12,069 nt of DNA from an uncultured Atopobium sp. (GCA_938041635.1 CALIAD010000044.1:1-12069); one strand, 5' to 3'; shown: positions 1-7,257, counted from the stretch's first letter. Translations and numbers: made by a program. The notes: generated from the letters alone by a model not told the origin.

Positions 1-149
1 ATATTCCTGCTGCCGAGAATTACTTTGCAGGTCGTGGCTTTGAAATCGATGAGTCTTCAAGAAGACTTAATCCAGACGGCAGTACGTTTTTGGTTTATTT
101 CAAAGAAGAGATTGCTGGCTTTGCTATTCATCTCACTATGGATAAGTAG
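1..149 (+). CDS. C-terminal end of a KHG/KDPG aldolase-like protein (VOC-like tail), partial
   Basis: Only the last 48 codons are present, read from position 3 and ending at TAG 147-149; the gene begins upstream of the window. The fragment starts IPAAENYFAGRGFEID and ends VYFKEEIAGFAIHLTMDK. From memory of the family, this resembles the C-terminal vicinal-oxygen-chelate-like domain attached to some bifunctional 4-hydroxy-2-oxoglutarate / 2-dehydro-3-deoxy-phosphogluconate aldolases, which typically end with a K[DE]EIGGFA[VI]HL motif. Those enzymes cleave KDPG or KHG to pyruvate plus an aldehyde in sugar-acid catabolism. The catalytic barrel is outside the window, so function cannot be confirmed; another VOC/glyoxalase-type protein is the main alternative. 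A strong terminator 34 bases downstream of the stop closes this transcription unit. Confidence 0.55.
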   Translation, partial: IPAAENYFAGRGFEIDESSRRLNPDGSTFLVYFKEEIAGFAIHLTMDK

Positions 150-182
150 CGCTATTCCATCAAACTTATTGACGATTTTTTG

Positions 183-222
183 GCGAGAAGATCTTTCATG
201 TAGAAGGGCCTTCTCGCTTTTT
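183..222 (+). terminator. Rho-independent terminator
   Basis: GCGAGAAG at 183-190 pairs perfectly with CTTCTCGC at 210-217, followed directly by five T residues (218-222). The 19-base loop contains a second small self-complementary stretch (AGAAGG/CCTTCT) that could form an alternative inner stem. It lies just after the aldolase-like gene and most likely ends its transcript, separating it from the surface-protein genes. Confidence 0.75.
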
Positions 223-288
223 GTGTGTGGTTGGATAGGGAATAGCTGTTTATAGCTAATTCTTATTGTTGATGATATGAAAATTTAA

Positions 289-302
289 TAAATTGCAATT
301 TA
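289..302. promoter_or_regulatory. 14-bp perfect palindrome, possible operator
   Basis: TAAATTGCAATTTA at 289-302 is a perfect inverted repeat with no spacer, located about 90 bases upstream of the first surface-protein gene in AT-rich non-coding DNA. Its TTGCAA core (293-298) could also serve as a -35-like element with TATATT at 314-319 as a -10, but the spacing of 15 is short. Perfect dyads of this size near promoters often bind dimeric regulators; that role is inferred. In AT-rich DNA a chance palindrome is possible. Confidence 0.35.
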
Positions 303-319
303 GAATGTAGTTTATATTC

Positions 320-351
320 ATTTGAATGATATTTTCTTTTATCATTTGAAT
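320..351. repeat. 12-bp imperfect inverted repeat that also carries a 10-bp direct repeat
   Basis: Bases 320-331 can pair with 340-351 as ten Watson-Crick pairs plus two G-T wobbles around an 8-base pyrimidine loop (332-339). The same region contains two identical copies of TCATTTGAAT at 318-327 and 342-351, 24 bases apart start to start, which is close to two helical turns. It lies 40 bases before the GTG start of the surface-protein gene, so it could be an operator pair read as DNA or a 5'-UTR hairpin read as RNA. No T-run follows, so it is not a terminator. Confidence 0.4.
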
Positions 352-390
352 TAGACATTTGTAATCCTTAATGGATTTGGAAGGTTTGAA

Positions 391-1737
391 GTGAAAAAGT
401 TCAAATGTGTTGCAGCGTCAATTTTGGTTGCGCTATGCTGCGTAATTGTAATTGGAGTTCCAAAGCTTGCGCTTGCAGAAGCAGCAGTTCAAAATCAGCT
501 CACGGTTAATGTTACTGATGACTATTATGGTCAACCTGTTGATGGTGTAACAATTACAGTGACTAATACAGTTACCGGTACCAACGCTGCAACTATGATT
601 ACTAACCAAAACGGTAGAGCTCAGACTAGCCTTGCTAACGGAAGTTATAAGGTTGAGCAGACAACGTTTAAAGCTGGATATGTTATTGATCACACAGCTA
701 AAAACGTGACTTTCTCCGCTCCTGCTGGTAGTGATGGCGATCCTCAGACCATTAACTTTGAAAATGTCCATATTATGGGCCAGCTTTATGTTGGTGGCGA
801 AGACATTCCAACCTCTAGTACTATTACTAATATCCAATTTGATATTGAAGATGAATTTGGAAATAGAATTGCCTCAAATGTTCCAGGTGGACAAAGCGTC
901 ACTGTTCCGGTAACAGGAAGTTATACGGTTATCCCAAAAAATTATCCTAATGAACTAGCTTATAATTCCGATGCTGTAATGATTGATTCCGTCTTTGCAT
1001 GCACTCCAGGTAGCATTAATGGTATGGTCCCTCTTCATGCAGTAACATTCCCTTACGATTCAGATACACGTCTCTTTGAGGAAACAACTCGAGTAACAGT
1101 TAAATTACCAAATAGGCGCGGAAATATTATCGTGAGAGTAGTCGATCAGTATGGAAGTCCTATTGCCGGCGCAACTTTAAAAGCAAACCCCTCCTATGAC
1201 AATGCGTCTGGAATCGCAGCACCTGCATGTCCTCCTTCTATGGGCGGATTTAATACTCCTGATCCAGCTTATTTGCCTGGTACTAGTGATCCTCGTGCTA
1301 TGACTCAGGATGCACCAAATCCTGGTGTTCCTTATACTCAGACAGGTGAGTTAAGCAGAGATGACCATAACAATTATCTGCTTACAACTGGTCCTGATGG
1401 CACCGTAATTATTCCTGATTATCTAATAAATGCTAACGCAATTATTACTCAGCTAACCACCCTTGATGGCTACACTATTGATGATCCTAATCCTCAGGTT
1501 GGTGAGATTACTGGCTCTAACGAAACAACTACGGTTACGTTTGTAAATCGTAGGCCAGAGCCACCTGCTCCAGAGCCTCAGCCTCAGCCAGAGGCTCCAA
1601 AGGCTAAGAAGGTTAAGAAGTCTGTACTGCCAAATACCGGTGATAACGCTCTTACGCTTCCTCTAATCATTGGTGTTGCTGGCGCAACTATCGTTGTTGC
1701 TGCCGCAGCTCTTTTCCTTCATAAGAAGCGTCAATAA
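391..1737 (+). CDS. LPNTG-anchored surface protein with CnaB-like domains
   Basis: A 448-residue secreted, cell-wall-anchored protein, probably an adhesin or pilin-like subunit. Residues 1-29 form a signal peptide with a likely cut after LALA. Residues about 37-126 are a CnaB/prealbumin-like domain (QPVDGVTITVTN, then YKVEQTTFKAGY, ending INFEN). Residues about 129-237 are a second beta-rich module. Residues about 244-387 are a further CnaB-like domain (GSPIAGATLKA to VTFVNRR) with a long loop at 268-316. A proline-rich stalk (389-404), LPNTG (413-417), a hydrophobic segment (422-443) and a basic tail KKRQ make up the sorting signal. The GTG start is preceded by GGAAGG at 378-383. The mature part has two cysteines, C204 and C280. 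A paralogue follows 50 bases downstream. Ligand and sortase partner are unknown, and no sortase is in the window. Confidence 0.85.
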   Translation: MKKFKCVAASILVALCCVIVIGVPKLALAEAAVQNQLTVNVTDDYYGQPVDGVTITVTNTVTGTNAATMITNQNGRAQTSLANGSYKVEQTTFKAGYVIDHTAKNVTFSAPAGSDGDPQTINFENVHIMGQLYVGGEDIPTSSTITNIQFDIEDEFGNRIASNVPGGQSVTVPVTGSYTVIPKNYPNELAYNSDAVMIDSVFACTPGSINGMVPLHAVTFPYDSDTRLFEETTRVTVKLPNRRGNIIVRVVDQYGSPIAGATLKANPSYDNASGIAAPACPPSMGGFNTPDPAYLPGTSDPRAMTQDAPNPGVPYTQTGELSRDDHNNYLLTTGPDGTVIIPDYLINANAIITQLTTLDGYTIDDPNPQVGEITGSNETTTVTFVNRRPEPPAPEPQPQPEAPKAKKVKKSVLPNTGDNALTLPLIIGVAGATIVVAAAALFLHKKRQ

Positions 1738-1787
1738 GAGTATACTTACTAATGTGTGTGTAAAGAATAGATTGAAAGGATTTTAAT

Positions 1788-2762
1788 ATGGAAAAAAAAT
1801 TTAGATTTTCAATCACACTTTTATTATTTGTTTTAAGTATTTTCTGCATTGGTATCGTTTCAAAGGCTTATGCAAGTGTTAGTGTTATTTCTGGTGCTAG
1901 CAATGCAGATCATAATGGAATTAAAATGGCTGTTCTTGATTATTATACACAGGAACCAATTCCTGGTATGCATCTTGTATTAACAAATTCAGATGGCACT
2001 ATTGTTGCTGAAGGTGACACTGACGTTAATGGTCGTTATTTTTTTTCTGATTTACCCATGGGAAGATATACAGTTACCCAAACAACTTTTAGACCTGAAT
2101 ATACTGGCGAGGGTTCAGTAAGTGTAAATTTTGATGGAAGTTTTTTTGGATTAAGTGAAATCGTTCCAGCAAGTATTCATGACAAACCTCGACTTGGTAA
2201 TGTTATCGTTAAAGTAGTTGATACAGACGGTAATCCAATTGTTGGTGCAACTCTTAAGGCTACTGCAGCAGACCTTGCTGGATCTAACATTCCGACTCCA
2301 GCTTTTGTTCAGACTGGTATTTTTTCTGTTGAGGCTGATGGAAGTTATTCTTTAACAACAGGAGCTGACGGTACTGTTGTTATTCCAAATCTTTTTGGTG
2401 ATACTTCGACCACTATTCGACAGCTAACTACCATTGATGGTCACTCAATTGACGAACGAACTCAAGTTGGTGAGATTATTGGTTCAAATACTGAGACTGA
2501 AGTTGTGTTTATCAACCCAGTCACACCTACTCCATCTCCAACCCCTGTTCCAGACACTCCTACTACTCCAACAGCTACAACTGAGCCACAGACCCAGTCA
2601 GTCAATGAGTCTCAACCAACTCTAAACATGAAAGAACATAAACAAGAAGTACTTCCAAATACTGGCGATTATTCCTATATAGTGCCCTTGATGTCATCGG
2701 TTACAGGTACTGCTATTCTTATTGTCGGTCGTATTTTTGATTCTAAAAGATTTCATAAATAA
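1788..2762 (+). CDS. LPNTG-anchored surface protein, paralogue of the preceding gene
   Basis: A 324-residue secreted wall-anchored protein. Residues 1-29 are a signal peptide (likely cut after AYA). Residues about 44-127 are a CnaB-like domain (QEPIPGMHLVLTN, YTVTQTTFRPEY). Residues about 137-243 are a second one (GNPIVGATLKA to VVFIN) that is clearly homologous to the last domain of the upstream protein, sharing GATLKA, TTG-DGTVVIP, QLTT-DG and QVGEI-GSN. The middle module and the long loop of the neighbour are absent. A Pro/Thr-rich stalk at 244-272 leads to LPNTG at 289-293, a hydrophobic segment and a basic tail SKRFHK. The ATG is preceded by AAAGGA at 1775-1780. The pair is probably a tandem duplication that has diverged and may be co-transcribed. 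Whether it is an accessory pilin or a free adhesin cannot be told from the sequence. Confidence 0.85.
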   Translation: MEKKFRFSITLLLFVLSIFCIGIVSKAYASVSVISGASNADHNGIKMAVLDYYTQEPIPGMHLVLTNSDGTIVAEGDTDVNGRYFFSDLPMGRYTVTQTTFRPEYTGEGSVSVNFDGSFFGLSEIVPASIHDKPRLGNVIVKVVDTDGNPIVGATLKATAADLAGSNIPTPAFVQTGIFSVEADGSYSLTTGADGTVVIPNLFGDTSTTIRQLTTIDGHSIDERTQVGEIIGSNTETEVVFINPVTPTPSPTPVPDTPTTPTATTEPQTQSVNESQPTLNMKEHKQEVLPNTGDYSYIVPLMSSVTGTAILIVGRIFDSKRFHK

Positions 2763-2803
2763 ATCTTCATAAGCCTGGTTTCATTTACATAATTCACCAC
2801 GTA

Positions 2804-2862
2804 AATCAAGTGAATGACTTATACTTATCCAGTTCAGATATGTATGAGGAGTTCACTTGATT
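2804..2862 (+). promoter_or_regulatory. Perfect 11-bp inverted repeat masking the start codon of the ABC-F gene
   Basis: AATCAAGTGAA at 2804-2814 is the exact reverse complement of TTCACTTGATT at 2852-2862. The right arm contains the TTG start (2857-2859) of the ABC-F gene and begins one base after its Shine-Dalgarno AGGAG (2847-2851). In RNA the 37-base loop would carry the ribosome site while the stem would bury the start codon. A shorter stem, ATTCAC 2792-2797 with GTGAAT 2810-2815, uses the same left arm and would free the start. This looks like two exclusive folds, as in attenuators. A caution is the -10-like TATACT at 2820-2825: transcription from there would leave out the left arm. Confidence 0.4.
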
Positions 2863-4875
2863 GCTCTTGCGGATAAGATTTCTAAGTCATTTGGTGGTAG
2901 AGTCCTTTATTCAAATGCAACACTTCAGCTCAATGCGGGAGAGCGTTGGGCTTTAGTTGGCCCTAATGGTGCTGGTAAGACTACGCTTCTAAAGATCATC
3001 ATGGGCCTAGAGTCTGCTGATGAGGGAACTGTTACCTTTGCAAAAGACGCTACCCTTGGATATCTTGAGCAAGAAACAGAGCTCATGGGAGATAGAACTG
3101 CTCTTAATGAAGTCATTGAGTCTGCCCATGAGATTAAACAGTGGGAGAGAAAGGTTAACGACCTTTCAATCAAAATTGCCGAAACTCCCGAAGGTGCAAC
3201 GCTCAATAAGTATCTTGAAGACTATGCTCATGCTATGGAGCGCTTCGAGCGTCTTGGTGGATATGAACTAGAGAGTAGAGCTCGTCAGATTCTTGCAGGT
3301 CTTGGATTTCCAGTAGAAGATTTTGACAAGCCAGCTAAAGAGTTTTCGGGCGGCTGGCAGATGCGTATTTCTTTGTCAAAGTTGCTCCTTCGTCGTCCTG
3401 ACGTCCTGCTTTTGGACGAGCCTACTAACCACTTGGACTTGGAATCTGTCCAGTGGCTTGAGAGGTTCTTATCGTCATATGATGGCACGGTTTTGCTGGT
3501 AAGCCACGATCGCTCGTTCATGGATGCCTGTGTAACGCACGTTGCGGCGCTTGAGAATCGTATGCTCGTAACCTATACCGGCAATTATTCCGGCTATCTT
3601 CATCAGCGAGAAGAAAATCTTGAGCAGCTCCGCGCTAAACGTGCAGCTCAAGAGCGCGACATTGCTCACATGGAGACCTTCATTGAGCGATTTAGGTATA
3701 AGCCTACCAAGGCAAAACAGGTTCAAGAGCGCGTGGCAAAGGTCGAGAAGATCCGTGAAGAACTGGTAGTTCTTCCAGAGCAATCTCATCACATGCATTT
3801 TAGGTTCCCAGAACCTCCTCGTACCGGAGATACAGTCATTTCTCTTGAGGGCGTGGCCAAATCGTATGAGGATAACTTTGTCTATGATAACGTTGACCTT
3901 AAGCTGTATCGCGGAGATCACGTAGCGCTTGTTGGCCCTAACGGCGCTGGTAAATCCACTCTTATGAAGCTTATTGCTGGCAAGCTTAAGCCAGATGCAG
4001 GACAGATTAGCCTTGGGCAGAACGTCACTGAAGCCTATTATGCACAGCACCAGCTTGAAGAGCTCAATCCTGCAAATACGGTACTTGCAGAGCTTGATAC
4101 CGTTGCTGCTGGCTGGACTACTTCTGAAGAGCGTAGATTGCTTGGAGCCTTCCTTTTCCATGGCGATGATGTTGAGAAACGCGTAAATGTGCTTTCTGGA
4201 GGAGAGCGCGCTCGTCTGGCACTTGCTAAGATGCTGGTTTCTCCAGACCCACTGTTGCTTCTAGACGAGCCAACTAACCACCTGGACATTGACTCTGTTG
4301 ACGTTCTAGAGAAGGCACTTGTTGACTTCCCCGGAACTATCATCTTGATCAGTCACGATGAGCACCTGGTCAGAGCTGTAGCTAACAAGGTTGTGGACGT
4401 TCGCGATCACAAGGTCACCGTCTATGACGGTAACTACGATTACTTCCTCTTTAAGCTTGCAGAGCTTCAAGCAGCAGCGCAGGGGGAGACGTCGAGCAAG
4501 ACGGTGTCCTCGTATGGAACATCGGGTGCAAGAGCGGTTAAGAGTTCTGGTCCAGAGGCAGGTCAAGCTGCAGGATCTTCTCGCAATGTGAAGACTAAGG
4601 AGCAGAGAAGAGCTGAGGCTGAGGAGCGCAACCGTAGAAGTCGTGCGCTGAGGGAGACTAAGAAGCGCTTGGACGAGGTTGAAGCTGCACTTACTCCTGC
4701 GCATAAGCGTTACGATGAGCTCATGACGCTTATGGCTGACGAGGCGCTCTATAACGATCCGCAAAAATTTGATGAGTGTATGGCTGAATACCAGGCACTC
4801 TCCAAAAAGATTCCTGCTCTTGAGGCTGAATGGTTGGAGCTTTCAGAAAAGATGGAAGCAGACATTGACGAGTAG
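2857..4875 (+). CDS. ABC-F family ATPase (ribosome-associated, Uup/YdiF-like)
   Basis: A 672-residue soluble protein with two ATP-binding cassettes and no membrane segments, the hallmark of ABC-F proteins, which bind the ribosomal E site and aid stalled or drug-bound ribosomes. Cassette 1 has Walker A GPNGAGKTT (35-43), signature FSGGW (163-167), Walker B LLLDEPTNHLD (184-194) and the switch histidine in SHDR (216-219). The inter-cassette linker with the tRNA-facing helices spans about 245-320. Cassette 2 has GPNGAGKST (360-368), LSGGE (446-450), LLLLDEPTNHLD (466-477) and SHD (499-501). A low-complexity Ser/Gly stretch (540-575) leads to a charged C-terminal coiled coil (about 578-668). The start is TTG at 2857 with AGGAG five bases upstream; an in-frame TGA at 2845 excludes a longer form. 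Housekeeping translation factor versus antibiotic-protection factor cannot be settled here. Confidence 0.9.
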   Translation: MIALADKISKSFGGRVLYSNATLQLNAGERWALVGPNGAGKTTLLKIIMGLESADEGTVTFAKDATLGYLEQETELMGDRTALNEVIESAHEIKQWERKVNDLSIKIAETPEGATLNKYLEDYAHAMERFERLGGYELESRARQILAGLGFPVEDFDKPAKEFSGGWQMRISLSKLLLRRPDVLLLDEPTNHLDLESVQWLERFLSSYDGTVLLVSHDRSFMDACVTHVAALENRMLVTYTGNYSGYLHQREENLEQLRAKRAAQERDIAHMETFIERFRYKPTKAKQVQERVAKVEKIREELVVLPEQSHHMHFRFPEPPRTGDTVISLEGVAKSYEDNFVYDNVDLKLYRGDHVALVGPNGAGKSTLMKLIAGKLKPDAGQISLGQNVTEAYYAQHQLEELNPANTVLAELDTVAAGWTTSEERRLLGAFLFHGDDVEKRVNVLSGGERARLALAKMLVSPDPLLLLDEPTNHLDIDSVDVLEKALVDFPGTIILISHDEHLVRAVANKVVDVRDHKVTVYDGNYDYFLFKLAELQAAAQGETSSKTVSSYGTSGARAVKSSGPEAGQAAGSSRNVKTKEQRRAEAEERNRRSRALRETKKRLDEVEAALTPAHKRYDELMTLMADEALYNDPQKFDECMAEYQALSKKIPALEAEWLELSEKMEADIDE

Positions 4876-4969
4876 GTAGTTTTGCCAATCTTGGGTAAAA
4901 TTATTAGGTAATTGAAGCTTACGTAAGTATCTGTCTGTGTGTTTTGCAGATGTTGAGATAAGGATTGTT

Positions 4970-5650
4970 GTGCCAACTGCTTTAACATCAGTTCCATCGC
5001 TTTTGACAACGCTCGCTGAATTTGCACTGGTAATCTTTGCCATTGTGGTTCACGAGGTTGCGCATGGCTTTGTGGCATACAAGTGCGGAGATCCTACCGC
5101 CAAAATGTCTGGCCGTTTGACGCTCAATCCACTGGCACACATCGACTTGTTTGGTACGGTTCTTTTACCGTTTATGTTGGTATTGATGGGTGGTCCCAGC
5201 TTTGGTTACGCAAAGCCCGTTCCCTATAACCCCAACTACCTCAAAGATCGTCGTCGTGACGAGATTCTTGTAGCACTCGCAGGTCCAGCGTCTAACATTT
5301 TGCAGGCGTTTCTCGGCGCACTCTTGTTGCGTTTGCTCAACGCGCTAGCTGTTGCATTTGGTGCAGCATATAATCCGCTGGTAATGTACTACGTTTCTTC
5401 GCTGGTAATCTTCTACATTCAAATTAACGTAAGCCTGGCAGTCTTTAACATGCTGCCAATTCCACCTTTGGACGGCTCTAAGCTGCTGTTATATTTTCTT
5501 GGCGAGAAAAACCGTCAAAAGTTCTACGCCATTGAGCCTTACTGTATGATTGCTGTAGTGGGACTCATGTTCTTTGCGCCTGGCTTTTTCTCGTCCATTA
5601 TTGGGGGCATTTCTAACGTCATTTTGAGCCTGCTTGCGAGAATCATCTAA
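4970..5650 (+). CDS. Site-2 protease family (M50) integral membrane metalloprotease
   Basis: A polytopic membrane zinc protease of the short M50 class without a PDZ domain. From GTG 4970 it is 226 residues: the zinc motif HEVAH is at 28-32 inside the first hydrophobic helix, NPLAHIDLFGT at 53-63 is typical of the family, and the third metal ligand is probably D168 in NMLPIPPLDG (160-169). Further hydrophobic segments lie at about 61-76, 101-131, 136-160 and 190-222. I chose GTG 4970 because AAGGA (4960-4964) sits five bases before it; a GTG at 4937 would add 11 residues with no ribosome site. Its stop overlaps the scpA ATG by one base (TAATG), so the two are coupled. Substrates are unknown; M50 enzymes usually cut transmembrane helices of regulatory or signal proteins. 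Confidence 0.88.
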   Translation: MPTALTSVPSLLTTLAEFALVIFAIVVHEVAHGFVAYKCGDPTAKMSGRLTLNPLAHIDLFGTVLLPFMLVLMGGPSFGYAKPVPYNPNYLKDRRRDEILVALAGPASNILQAFLGALLLRLLNALAVAFGAAYNPLVMYYVSSLVIFYIQINVSLAVFNMLPIPPLDGSKLLLYFLGEKNRQKFYAIEPYCMIAVVGLMFFAPGFFSSIIGGISNVILSLLARII

Positions 5651-6579
5651 TGTCGTACAAAGTAAACACTGCAACATATTCTGGTCCGTTTGACCTGCTC
5701 CTTCAGCTGGTAAGTAGGCAAAAAGTTGCTATTGGCTCTATTTCTATCTCTGAGGTTGCTGATCAGTACCTGGCAGAAGTTGACGCCATGGAAGAGCTTG
5801 ACCTAGACGTTGCCAGTGACTTTGTCCTTGTTGCGTCAACGCTTTTGGACATGAAGGCTCATGCCTTAGTGCCTCAAGACGTTTCACTCAAAAGCTCATA
5901 CGATGAAGATGAGTATGATGACGAGCTTGACGGGCTTTCTCCTGATGAGGCACGAGAAGTTCTTATTGCTCGCCTTATTGCCTATAAGCAGTTCAGAAAT
6001 GCAGGTGCCGCACTAGGTAGCCGTATGGAAGCAGAATCGTACATGTTCCCACGCTCAGTGGGCCCAGATCCTGATTTCTTGAACCTCATGCCAGACTACC
6101 TAGAAGGCATTACGCTCAGAAGCCTTGCCGTCATCTGTGCGGACATTGACTCAAAACGTGAGACATTCTTGCTTGAGGCAGAACATGTGGCCCCAAAAAG
6201 GCTTCCAGTGGCTCTGACGGTTGCTTCAGTGGATCGTCTCACGCGCTCAAAGGGTAAAGTGACCTTCTCTGAGCTTCTAGACGGTCAGGATACGCCAGAG
6301 ATTGTGGTCGCAAACTTTTTGGCTGTGCTTGAACTCTTTAAACGCGGTCTTGTTCGTGTTCAACAAGATGTCATCTTTGGTGAAATTGAAATTGAGCACA
6401 TAGAGGGTGCAAATTCATACCAGCTTGATGAATCGGTTCTTTTGGAACTAGAAGAACTATCTGGTGATGAGCCAGACCTTGAAGGATTTAACTTGTCTCA
6501 AAATGCGCTCCAAGACGTCCAGCAGACACTTTTATCGCTAACCCATACGCCCGATGAAGCACAGAAAGAGGCGGAATAA
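5650..6579 (+). CDS. scpA: Segregation and condensation protein A
   Basis: The kleisin subunit that bridges SMC heads and binds ScpB in the bacterial condensin complex, needed for chromosome compaction and segregation. The N-terminal signature YSGPFDLLLQLV (10-21) and ISEVADQYL (33-41) are diagnostic; the helical region 45-75 should contact the SMC neck, and the C-terminal winged helix at about 204-252 (VTFSELL, VANFLAVLELFKRG) the SMC cap. At 309 residues it is longer than the roughly 250 usual for the family: there is an acidic insert at 84-95 (DEDEYDDELDG) and a tail from about 253 to 309. Translation is probably coupled to the upstream protease because ATG and TAA overlap. scpB follows after three bases. 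Confidence 0.93.
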   Translation: MSYKVNTATYSGPFDLLLQLVSRQKVAIGSISISEVADQYLAEVDAMEELDLDVASDFVLVASTLLDMKAHALVPQDVSLKSSYDEDEYDDELDGLSPDEAREVLIARLIAYKQFRNAGAALGSRMEAESYMFPRSVGPDPDFLNLMPDYLEGITLRSLAVICADIDSKRETFLLEAEHVAPKRLPVALTVASVDRLTRSKGKVTFSELLDGQDTPEIVVANFLAVLELFKRGLVRVQQDVIFGEIEIEHIEGANSYQLDESVLLELEELSGDEPDLEGFNLSQNALQDVQQTLLSLTHTPDEAQKEAE

Positions 6580-6582
6580 CTT

Positions 6583-7257
6583 ATGGCAGAAGAGCTTACC
6601 TATTTAGATTCCGAGTCGCTCAAAGGCGCACTAGAATCACTGCTTTTGGTTGCAACAGATGCAATCACCACGGCCGACTTTTCCAAGGTCACCAATGCAG
6701 CTCCTGCCGAGGTTGCCCAAGCGCTCAAAGAGCTTGCAGAGGAGTACACGCGCTGCAACAGGGGATTTCAGCTCAGAGAGGTAGCCGGCGGTTGGCGTCT
6801 CTTTACGCACCCAGCTCACCATCAGCTGGTCAGCGATTTTGTGCTCTCCTGGGATACGCGCCGCCTTTCTCAGGCAGCTCTTGAGACGCTGGCGGTTATT
6901 GCTTATCACCAGCCTGTTACTCGTGAAGGCGTCCGAGCTATTCGTGGTGTTAACTCTGATGGTGTTATCTCTTCACTTCGCGAGAAAAACCTTGTGCGTG
7001 AAGTGGGTAAAGAGGCAGATAGGGGACAAGCCATTCTCTATGGCACAACAGCTCTTTTCTTGGAGCGCTTTGGCCTTAAATCTTTACGAGAGTTGCCGCC
7101 GCTGGAAGATTTTGCCCCTGACGAGGAGTCAAAACAGTTTATTCGCGAGAGACTCTCCGACAGAAGCTTCACTTCAACGCTTGAAGAAGCCGCAGAAGAC
7201 ATTGACGATGAACGCTCTCTTTTGGGAGACAGCTACGATACGCAAGAGGAAGCATAA
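6583..7257 (+). CDS. scpB: Segregation and condensation protein B
   Basis: A 224-residue partner of ScpA; ScpB dimers clamp the ScpA middle region in the SMC-ScpAB complex. Two winged-helix domains are visible, about 11-88 and 95-170. The second holds the family hallmark LSQAALETLAVIAYHQPVTR (95-114) followed by RGVNSDGVISSLREKNLV. The C-terminal 50 residues are acidic and probably disordered, as is common. The ATG lies three bases after the scpA stop with a purine-rich AGAGGCGGA just upstream, and the stop is three bases before the next GTG start, so this belongs to one translationally packed operon. Confidence 0.94.
   Translation: MAEELTYLDSESLKGALESLLLVATDAITTADFSKVTNAAPAEVAQALKELAEEYTRCNRGFQLREVAGGWRLFTHPAHHQLVSDFVLSWDTRRLSQAALETLAVIAYHQPVTREGVRAIRGVNSDGVISSLREKNLVREVGKEADRGQAILYGTTALFLERFGLKSLRELPPLEDFAPDEESKQFIRERLSDRSFTSTLEEAAEDIDDERSLLGDSYDTQEEA

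Noticed and set aside
25..255. 76-codon forward open frame at the left end
   Set aside because: It overlaps in another frame the aldolase-like tail that matches a known motif, runs through the terminator hairpin, and has no recognisable domain.
1738..1787. Possible terminator or promoter between the two surface-protein genes
   Set aside because: No stem with a T-run and no paired -35/-10 boxes were seen; only the Shine-Dalgarno of the second gene is evident, so co-transcription is the simpler reading.
2814..2876. 20-codon leader ORF starting ATG 2814 and overlapping the ABC-F start
   Set aside because: There is no clear ribosome-binding site before it and the peptide has no recognisable stalling motif; it is kept only as context for the inverted repeat.
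3475..4161. Long open frame (228 codons) on the minus strand inside the ABC-F gene
   Set aside because: It lies fully opposite well-conserved ABC cassette sequence, shows no family motif and has no ribosome site; it is a by-product of the codon bias of the forward gene. The same holds for the minus-strand frames at 9001-9546, 9604-10158 and 4306-4764.
4880..4927. Weak hairpin (TTTTGCC / GGTAAAA, 4880-4900) and the palindrome CTTACGTAAG (4918-4927) after the ABC-F gene
   Set aside because: The hairpin is short, has a wobble pair and no T-run, so it is not a convincing terminator. A 10-bp palindrome alone is likely by chance, and no promoter with good spacing was found.
4937..4969. Longer N-terminus of the M50 protease from GTG 4937
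   Set aside because: No Shine-Dalgarno precedes 4937, whereas AAGGA sits five bases before GTG 4970, and the extra residues are not hydrophobic or conserved-looking.
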